This document shows positions 7,414 through 12,184 of a stretch of DNA of 12,184 bases, in pieces. Source of the DNA: Nitrospinaceae bacterium UBA7883 (lineage in GTDB: Bacteria; Nitrospinota_A; UBA7883); contig DLRR01000024.1 of NCBI GenBank assembly GCA_002500605.1, forward strand, positions 1 through 12,184, in the 5' to 3' direction. Position 1 is the stretch's first letter. Each line of letters starts with the position of its first letter. Below the pieces are notes generated by a model. That model worked only from the letters and a program-made list of their open reading frames with translations, did no database searches and was not told where the DNA came from. Both the position numbers and the translations under genes were made by a program.

Positions 7414-8238
7414 TTATGGTCGACTCGTAATCTCACATCTGTTACCACTCGGGTTTTTGATGATCGAGTTTGGTTTGTAAAATCCTTTGGTTAGTGATGT
7501 ATTGGGATAAATCCAGCAGTTAGCGCCAATAATAGATGCCGGAGAAGTGACACTATTACACCCAACTTCAGTATAATCTCCAATAATGGCACCAAGTTTG
7601 GTCAGGCCTGTCCTTGTAGCTTCACCGGTGTTTTCAGTGTAATTTCCTTGTATCACTATTTCTTTAATTAAGTCGTTGTCAATTTCTTTATTGGTGCGAA
7701 ATTGTAGGTTAGCAAGTTTTGTTCCAGCACCTAAGTTTACGTGATGGCCCAGAACTGAATCCCCCACGTAGTTAAAGTGGCCAGCATGGGATTCGTCCAT
7801 AAGGATAGAATTTTTTATTTCTGAGCAATGTCCTATGACGCAACCTTTACCTGCTATAACACCACCTCTTATGTAAGATGCATGCCTGATCTGACAATTC
7901 TCGCTGATGTAGGCTGGCCCTTTTATCATGGCTCCGAACTCGATCTCTGTTCCTTTACCAATAAAAATTTCCATATCCTCTATATACATGTCTTCATCAA
8001 GCATCACTGTCTGTAGGGCAGTTATGTGTTTCTTTGTTCCACGAGAACTTACAGGAGCCGAACTCGATGTATGAAATGCACTCTTATAATAGTCTGGCAA
8101 AGCGTTGTCTTTATCATTGTTTAGTGCAGTGATTTGGGTAGAAATTTCATGGAGTATAGACCATGGATGAATACCCCCACGGATATCGCCCATTAGGATA
8201 AAAGAGTTGTTCTTTAAAAAATATTCTTCAAATTTCAT
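7414..8238 (-). CDS. Stand-alone GlmU-type left-handed beta-helix acyltransferase
   Basis: A 274-residue protein in which most of residues 80-245 are hexapeptide repeats of a left-handed parallel beta-helix. AGHFNYVGD (152-160) and HVNLGAG (166-172) correspond to the GlmU acetyltransferase segment, whose catalytic histidine (E. coli His363) aligns with H154. RHASYIRGG (118-126) precedes it. The N-terminal uridylyltransferase domain of full-length GlmU (~455 residues) is absent: there is no nucleotidyltransferase G-x-G-T-R-M motif, only a short helical N-terminus. The likely reaction is acetyl-CoA-dependent acetylation of a hexosamine phosphate, but the substrate is inferred. The start overlaps the phosphohexomutase stop in ATGA (8235-8238), which indicates tight coupling. 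The two proteins probably make consecutive steps to an activated amino sugar. A separate nucleotidyltransferase would have to finish the nucleotide sugar. Confidence 0.85.
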   Translation of the reverse strand: MKFEEYFLKNNSFILMGDIRGGIHPWSILHEISTQITALNNDKDNALPDYYKSAFHTSSSAPVSSRGTKKHITALQTVMLDEDMYIEDMEIFIGKGTEIEFGAMIKGPAYISENCQIRHASYIRGGVIAGKGCVIGHCSEIKNSILMDESHAGHFNYVGDSVLGHHVNLGAGTKLANLQFRTNKEIDNDLIKEIVIQGNYTENTGEATRTGLTKLGAIIGDYTEVGCNSVTSPASIIGANCWIYPNTSLTKGFYKPNSIIKNPSGNRCEITSRP

Positions 8239-10259
8239 GTGTTTTTATTCAACGAAATGTTTATGTACCATTGCCCCATATCTGTAATAGTCCCAGATGA
8301 TGTTACCAACCCCTGTTTTATTATCATATTCTTTAGGAGTTGGTCACATGTTTTCTGATCAAAGCCATCTATAGGGTGTTCAGGTATCGATTTTCTCGAA
8401 GCTATGATTTCAATCAAACGAAGTTCGGCTTGAGCCATTATAGAGTTTTGGTCCTTAAGCTTGGCAAGCAAAACTTTAATCGTTTCGTGACCTATTTTTT
8501 GGATAGTATCACTCATACTAACTGGACTTCGTAAACTGATTCCAGTTTTATCTTCGGTCCCAGAGTTTCTAATAAAGATTGAGGCTGTATGTGAACCGTC
8601 ACAAATTATTCTCAGGTAGAGCATATCTTGGTCCTCAGCCATACTCACCTCTTCAATTGCCGCGCCATCAATTTCTTTTAATATGGACTTCTCCAGCACT
8701 CTCTTGGCTTCTTTCCAAGCATTTGAGTTTCTTCGCCATTTGTTTTTATTAACATAATAGACGTAAATGTTTTTTTTATATCCGCATGCAAAAGGAGTGC
8801 ATGTCTTAATTAACCTCTCCTTTGGCTTTACCTTAAACGTTTCACTGGCTGTAACAGCAAAAGTATTGAGCAAAGTTTTCATGCCGTTGCCATGGAAAAC
8901 AGCCAAGTTTCGGCCATCAGCAGTTTTTAACCGACCAGTCGTGATTGTGTGACCGCTTTCTTCTGACCCAATAAACTGAAACCCGGCCCTGTTGTCGTAG
9001 AGTAGGTCGACTTTTTCTGCATCCAGAAAAGATTCAATTTCGTCAGCAGAAAGTGTTCCACCCTTGACTGTTTTGTCAAGATGGGAACCAATACTAGGTG
9101 GTAGTGTTGATTTTATGTATTCAACTATGGCGCTTAATAGAATCCACTTGTCCCCAACAGTGGTTAGGTGGGTCTCGTACCCAAGTTTCGAAACGGTTGT
9201 AGCAGCGGAGATGTCGCTTTCCACCGTATTATAATAAAGTCGGCTCCTTCCCATATCGAGTAGTTCCATGGATTGAATTACCGATATTTCATCGCCTGTG
9301 AGAATATGAGCCACCCTCTCAAATGGGTCGTAGTCAATTCTGTAAAGCCTATCGCCATCACCATCGAATACAGCAGCACACACCTGTTTTCCGCCTGACT
9401 TTATATCTTCGGCGTACTTTGTTCCCAACTCGAATAGCTTTTTGATTGCTTTGTTATTGCAGTATTTGCCATCGGCTTTAATTGTATCTGGGGCTATTAT
9501 TCCACCACCTTCAAGCTCAGCAGCACCACAGTTATGGTTTATAGCCCCATCAGTCCCATCGTTGACAATAATCACTTCTGAAAACCCTGCTTCAGGTAAA
9601 ATTAACTTTGCGGCCTCAGCTATAGCACCATTGGCGGCATCGACTACAAGGTGAATCTGTGAAAGAGGACCTGGGTCAACTATCCAGCTGTTTTCGACAA
9701 GCAAACTGTATTGCTTGAATACTTCCACGGCTGTGTCATGATGATCAATTATCGTTCCGGTCGGTATTAGCTCGACCACATCTTGGTAATTAGTCTTTAA
9801 TACAATCTCACTTAGCTTGTCATCATCCGAAGGTAGTAGTTTTAGCCCACGTTTGGTAAATATCTTAATCCCATTATAGGTAGCGTTATTATGCGATGCG
9901 GTTATTACAATACCGCAATTGGCGCCAATGTACTGTGTATAAAGTGCTACAAGCGGGGTAGGTGAAATGTCAAGGCATACAACATTTAGCCCTGCTTTTA
10001 GGATTCCTTGCATGGCTGCGGATGTATAGTGTTTCTCAGGGTCCCGGGGGTCCCACCCGACAACGATATCATCGCCGACCTTGGCAGTACCTGCATCGAC
10101 TAACTCTTTTGCCCTGCAGTAAAGGTATAGCTCCATGAACTGTTCAGTTAGTACACCATGATCCAGAAAAGACTCTTGTGGTGTTGTGCCGTTTAGAGCG
10201 GGATCGGTTGAGAGTTTGACAGGGAGTCTGACGCCGTCGGTCCCTTGTAGTCTAGTCAT
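8235..10259 (-). CDS. Phosphohexomutase (phosphoglucosamine/phosphomannomutase superfamily), long form
   Basis: Alpha-D-phosphohexomutases interconvert sugar 1- and 6-phosphates through a phosphoserine. All four landmarks are present: N-terminal LQGTDGVR, the catalytic serine loop TASHNNATYNGIK (Ser122), the metal loop FDGDGDR (298-304), the sugar-binding SEESGH (432-437), and the phosphate-binding RNSGTED (564-570). The loop reads SHNN where most relatives have SHNP. At 674 residues it is far longer than the ~450 of GlmM/ManB. The surplus includes stretches within domains 3 and 4 and a C-terminal extension of about 70 residues (605-674), rich in helix-forming residues, that I do not recognise. 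Substrate (Glc, Man or GlcN phosphate) cannot be fixed from motifs, but the coupled GlmU-type acyltransferase favours an amino sugar. It is the first gene of the minus-strand unit. The ATG at 10259 has only a weak ribosome-binding site. Confidence 0.92.
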   Translation of the reverse strand: MTRLQGTDGVRLPVKLSTDPALNGTTPQESFLDHGVLTEQFMELYLYCRAKELVDAGTAKVGDDIVVGWDPRDPEKHYTSAAMQGILKAGLNVVCLDISPTPLVALYTQYIGANCGIVITASHNNATYNGIKIFTKRGLKLLPSDDDKLSEIVLKTNYQDVVELIPTGTIIDHHDTAVEVFKQYSLLVENSWIVDPGPLSQIHLVVDAANGAIAEAAKLILPEAGFSEVIIVNDGTDGAINHNCGAAELEGGGIIAPDTIKADGKYCNNKAIKKLFELGTKYAEDIKSGGKQVCAAVFDGDGDRLYRIDYDPFERVAHILTGDEISVIQSMELLDMGRSRLYYNTVESDISAATTVSKLGYETHLTTVGDKWILLSAIVEYIKSTLPPSIGSHLDKTVKGGTLSADEIESFLDAEKVDLLYDNRAGFQFIGSEESGHTITTGRLKTADGRNLAVFHGNGMKTLLNTFAVTASETFKVKPKERLIKTCTPFACGYKKNIYVYYVNKNKWRRNSNAWKEAKRVLEKSILKEIDGAAIEEVSMAEDQDMLYLRIICDGSHTASIFIRNSGTEDKTGISLRSPVSMSDTIQKIGHETIKVLLAKLKDQNSIMAQAELRLIEIIASRKSIPEHPIDGFDQKTCDQLLKNMIIKQGLVTSSGTITDMGQWYINISLNKNT

Positions 10260-10571
10260 TCTTTGATTTCATTAAAATCCAAAAACATAATTGAAATAAC
10301 AAATGTAAAATAGTGTGTGAAAAATTCAAGCTGAGTTAATGATAGGACAATGCAATCGGTAGTTGCAACAATCCAGCCACCTAATTTATGCTGTTACGGT
10401 ATAAAACTCGGTTTGCGAACTATGTTCTATGTTTTCCACATCAGTATAAACCCTATATGTGATTTAATAGCATTTTAAAAGTAAAGCTCCTTTTTTGGAA
10501 AAAGAGATGCTGGAACTGTTGTTGGAGTGTGATTATTTAACCACTTTTCCTGTTGGAGTATTAAATAGAGA
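10260..10571. other. Non-coding divergent intergenic region
   Basis: The 312 nt between the divergent phosphohexomutase and nuclease-like genes hold no open frame of note and no recognisable RNA gene. The region is AT-rich and should contain promoters for both directions. On the plus strand the best I can see is TTGCAA (10363-10368) with TATGCT (10387-10392) 18 nt later, plus isolated TATAAA at 10400-10405 and 10445-10450 without good -35 partners. GTTGCAAC (10362-10369) is a perfect 8-bp palindrome. A 9-bp direct repeat lies near the right end. Confidence 0.6.
10520..10559 (+). repeat. Direct repeat TGTTGGAGT just upstream of the nuclease-like gene
   Basis: TGTTGGAGT occurs at 10520-10528 and again at 10551-10559, 31 nt start to start, about three helical turns. 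The second copy ends 12 nt before the ATG at 10572. Such spacing is compatible with a regulator binding one helix face, but a 9-bp repeat could be chance. Confidence 0.35.
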
Positions 10572-11288
10572 ATGATAAGGATTAGCAGGTCAGGCGTTGA
10601 GCAGTATTTACAGTGCAAACGGTGCTTTATTTTAAATTATAAACATAGCATTAGGCCAAGAATGCTTCCTTTTACCTTAAATATTGCCGTGGATAATCTT
10701 TGTAAAAACGAATTTGATCACTATCGAAAAGAGCAAAAACCCCATCCCCTGTTTATTGAACATGGTATTGATGCGGTTCCATTTAATCATCCCGATATAG
10801 ATAAGTGGAGATACTGGAAGCAGGGAATTAGGTATATAGATAAAGATAATGGCTTTAACTTTTTCGGTGCAGTTGATGATGTTTGGGTTAAACCGGATGG
10901 CGAGTTGATCATTTCAGACGTTAAGGCAACTTCAAAAAAGGAATTTAACTGGGAAAAGACGTATGAAGAATATGATTATGCAAAGGGATACCAAAGGCAA
11001 CTTGAAATGTACCAATGGCTGTTCAGGAAAAATGGTTTTAAGGTAGCAGATGAAGCATACTTGGTTTACTACAATGGCCTGAAAGACGAACCCCTTTTTG
11101 AGCAAAGTTTAAAGTTTGAACTGCACTTAATAAGACTTGACTGTAATGATGCCTGGGTCGAGGAAAAGGTTATAGAGGCTTCAAGGTTGTTGGGCTCTGA
11201 TGAGTTTCCTGGAGCATCTCCAACATGTGAGAATTGCAATTACCTAAAAAAGAGATGGAAGCTTTCTCAAAATATTAAAATGAAGTAG
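10572..11288 (+). CDS. PD-(D/E)XK nuclease-superfamily protein (Cas4/RecB-like), conserved hypothetical
   Basis: A 238-residue protein with the core of the RecB/Cas4-like nuclease fold (PDDEXK_1 type). Motifs: N-terminal ISRSGVEQYLQCKRCF, FFGAVDDVW with the first acidic ligand (D102 or D103), LIISDVKATSK supplying D116-x-K118, and QRQLEMYQW giving the Q143-x3-Y147 motif. Cysteines C15/C18 near the N-terminus and C219/C222 (CENC) near the C-terminus are placed as in the Fe-S clusters of Cas4 and AddB, although those usually use one N-terminal and three C-terminal cysteines. I recall a similar conserved hypothetical family in candidate-phylum bacteria; this is memory, not a search. Single-strand DNA processing is plausible but unproven. 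There is no helicase or CRISPR neighbour. AGAG is the only weak ribosome-binding site before the ATG. Confidence 0.8.
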   Translation: MIRISRSGVEQYLQCKRCFILNYKHSIRPRMLPFTLNIAVDNLCKNEFDHYRKEQKPHPLFIEHGIDAVPFNHPDIDKWRYWKQGIRYIDKDNGFNFFGAVDDVWVKPDGELIISDVKATSKKEFNWEKTYEEYDYAKGYQRQLEMYQWLFRKNGFKVADEAYLVYYNGLKDEPLFEQSLKFELHLIRLDCNDAWVEEKVIEASRLLGSDEFPGASPTCENCNYLKKRWKLSQNIKMK

Positions 11289-11302
11289 GTTTAAACTTGT
11301 TC

Positions 11303-11497
11303 CTACCATGAAGTTTTTTCTGCACAATAAAATTCTTTAGCTGCTTTTATTTTAGCGTTTTTATCGACAGCTGTGCCCAAGTGTGATGTAGCATTTCTTA
11401 AACACTTTTGGTATGGCGAAAAAATAAAATACAAAGCCACTAGTGAAATTACAACAACTACAACCTTAATAGTTAATTTTATTAAATTTCCACTCAT
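11303..11497 (-). CDS. Small single-pass membrane protein, hypothetical
   Basis: A 64-residue protein I do not recognise. A basic N-terminus precedes one transmembrane helix (about residues 8-27, rich in Val and Ile). A polar tail follows with FSPYQKC (C32) and EFYC (C58) and ends in EKTSW, so two cysteines probably lie on the outer face, where they could pair or bind metal. It starts 11 nt after the stop of the Spy/CpxP-like gene and is probably its operon partner. The ribosome-binding site is weak (GAAGA before ATAATG). Length and composition make a chance frame possible, but the helix, the spacing and the conserved-looking tail favour a real gene. It converges on the nuclease-like gene with a 14-nt gap. 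Confidence 0.65.
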   Translation of the reverse strand: MSGNLIKLTIKVVVVVISLVALYFIFSPYQKCLRNATSHLGTAVDKNAKIKAAKEFYCAEKTSW

Positions 11498-11508
11498 TAT
11501 TTCTTCAA

Positions 11509-12096
11509 CTATTCACAACCATTGTGCTTCCTGAACATTTCTGCATCGTGTCCTTCAGGTACATTATCACAAACATTTGTTTCGCTATATCCACGAAGCT
11601 TATTATACAACGATATCTGATTGTCAGATAGTATCTTCACTGTTTCTAAATGTTTTGATAGATGGACATATCGCAATCGTCCTCTAATATTTTCTATTTT
11701 TCTAATTTGCAACAATAAGTTTTCATTATTGTAAGCTTTGGTGACAAAAATCTGATCCAAAGTCCTTTCTGCTTTAATATATTTTTTTCCGAGAGGTATT
11801 GCTTCAGACAACATCTTTTTGTGTATTTTCTCTATTGATGCTACTTGACTGCTACTCAATGATATTTCTTTCTTCATCTCCAAAAGATGGGCAGGTCCAG
11901 GCGCTCCATTCAACTCTGCCGATTTAGCAAATCCCCAACCACCACCTCTTTTCAATTCAGCAATATCACTTGTCGACAGTGACTTTATCTCCCTTTTTTG
12001 CTCACCCGCATAATGTGATGTGTGATTTTTATTTTCACCCGCATATGAATTAATTGTTATGAGAATAAAGACAAATGTTGATATAAGTGTTTTCAA
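11509..12096 (-). CDS. Spy/CpxP-like exported protein
   Basis: A 195-residue exported protein. I choose the TTG at 12096 because AAAGGA (12110-12105) lies eight bases before it and the product then begins with a textbook signal peptide, MKTLISTFVFILITINSYA, cleaved before GEN. The frame extends to an ATG at 12168, but that would put 24 polar residues before the signal. The mature protein has a His-containing N-terminus, a GGGWGFAKSAELNG segment, then a mostly helical body with LSSSQ (80-84) and LSDNQ (156-160). These match the paired LTxxQ motifs of Spy/CpxP envelope-stress chaperones and metal-resistance relatives. The C-terminal tail has Cys176 and Cys194 flanking His and Met residues, possibly for metal or a disulfide. 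The function, periplasmic chaperone or metal sensing, is inferred. No two-component system is in view. Confidence 0.75.
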   Translation of the reverse strand: MKTLISTFVFILITINSYAGENKNHTSHYAGEQKREIKSLSTSDIAELKRGGGWGFAKSAELNGAPGPAHLLEMKKEISLSSSQVASIEKIHKKMLSEAIPLGKKYIKAERTLDQIFVTKAYNNENLLLQIRKIENIRGRLRYVHLSKHLETVKILSDNQISLYNKLRGYSETNVCDNVPEGHDAEMFRKHNGCE

Positions 12097-12147
12097 TTTA
12101 GTAATCCTTTTCTTTCGATTGTGGCAGTCGATAACGTATTCCAGCGT

Positions 12148-12176
12148 GAAATAGTTTTTGATAACCAATTAGTCAA
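12148..12176 (-). promoter_or_regulatory. Candidate promoter for the Spy/CpxP-like gene
   Basis: On the minus strand TTGACT (12176-12171) is followed after 17 nt by TATTTC (12153-12148). The -35 is good and the -10 is modest. It would give a leader of about 45 nt before the TTG start at 12096, which agrees with the short start rather than the ATG at 12168, since that ATG would lie upstream of transcription. Confidence 0.4.
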
Positions 12177-12184
12177 CCAATTAG
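12163..12184. repeat. Direct repeat AACCAATTAG overlapping the candidate promoter
   Basis: AACCAATTAG occurs at 12163-12172 and 12175-12184, separated by TC, and may continue past the window. It overlaps the -35 and spacer of the candidate promoter. It could be an operator, or simple AT-rich repetition. Confidence 0.45.

Noticed and set aside
10572..11288. Assignment as cas4
   Set aside because: There is no CRISPR array or cas gene in the window, and the cysteine arrangement differs from typical Cas4.
11285..11319. GTAGG/CCTAC stem with T6 as a terminator of the nuclease-like gene
   Set aside because: The stem is only five base pairs with a 12-nt loop, and the T run begins seven bases after it, so it is too weak to call.

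Overview
The window is about 12.2 kb of AT-rich bacterial chromosome, densely coding, with ten protein genes. I see no tRNA, rRNA, CRISPR array, insertion sequence or prophage. The host looks Gram-negative: there is a Spy/CpxP-like exported protein with a signal peptide, and a TlpA-type thiol-disulfide protein with an N-terminal membrane anchor. Pairing a MinD-like ATPase with a J-like plus RodZ-type HTH module recalls 'deltaproteobacterial-grade' lineages (Desulfobacterota, Myxococcota, SAR324, Nitrospinota). That is a recollection of family distribution, not a search, and I cannot name the organism.

Plus strand, 1-5070. The window opens inside infB (translation initiation factor IF-2). Its visible N-terminus carries a 27-bp tandem repeat coding Lys/Ala/Pro-rich units. 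After 113 nt comes folP (dihydropteroate synthase). Its 3' end overlaps by 29 nt a single-domain 'core' methionine synthase, equivalent to the C-terminal catalytic half of MetE, with an intact His-Cys/Glu/Cys zinc site. A small DUF2111-like protein follows; I associate that family mainly with methanogenic archaea. A 206-nt gap then precedes a thioredoxin gene. This half therefore combines translation, folate and methyl/methionine metabolism, and redox.

Minus strand, 10259-5149. Four co-directional genes read right to left. A long phosphohexomutase overlaps by 4 nt (ATGA) a stand-alone GlmU-type left-handed beta-helix acyltransferase. A TlpA/ResA-like protein follows 5 nt later. A MinD-like ATPase fused to a J-like domain and a RodZ-type HTH comes about 100 nt further on, with a candidate promoter of its own. 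The first two genes probably act together in making an activated sugar, likely an amino sugar, for envelope polymers.

Right end, 10260-12184, visibly more AT-rich. A 312-nt non-coding gap separates the phosphohexomutase from a divergent PD-(D/E)XK nuclease-like gene with four cysteines placed like a Cas4/AddB iron-sulfur site. Converging on it is a minus-strand pair: a Spy/CpxP-like exported protein, whose start I place at a TTG with a good ribosome-binding site, and a 64-residue single-pass membrane protein.

The best candidates for something little described are the three-part MinD/J-like/HTH fusion and the folP, core methionine synthase, DUF2111 cluster. Neither is proven new from sequence alone.
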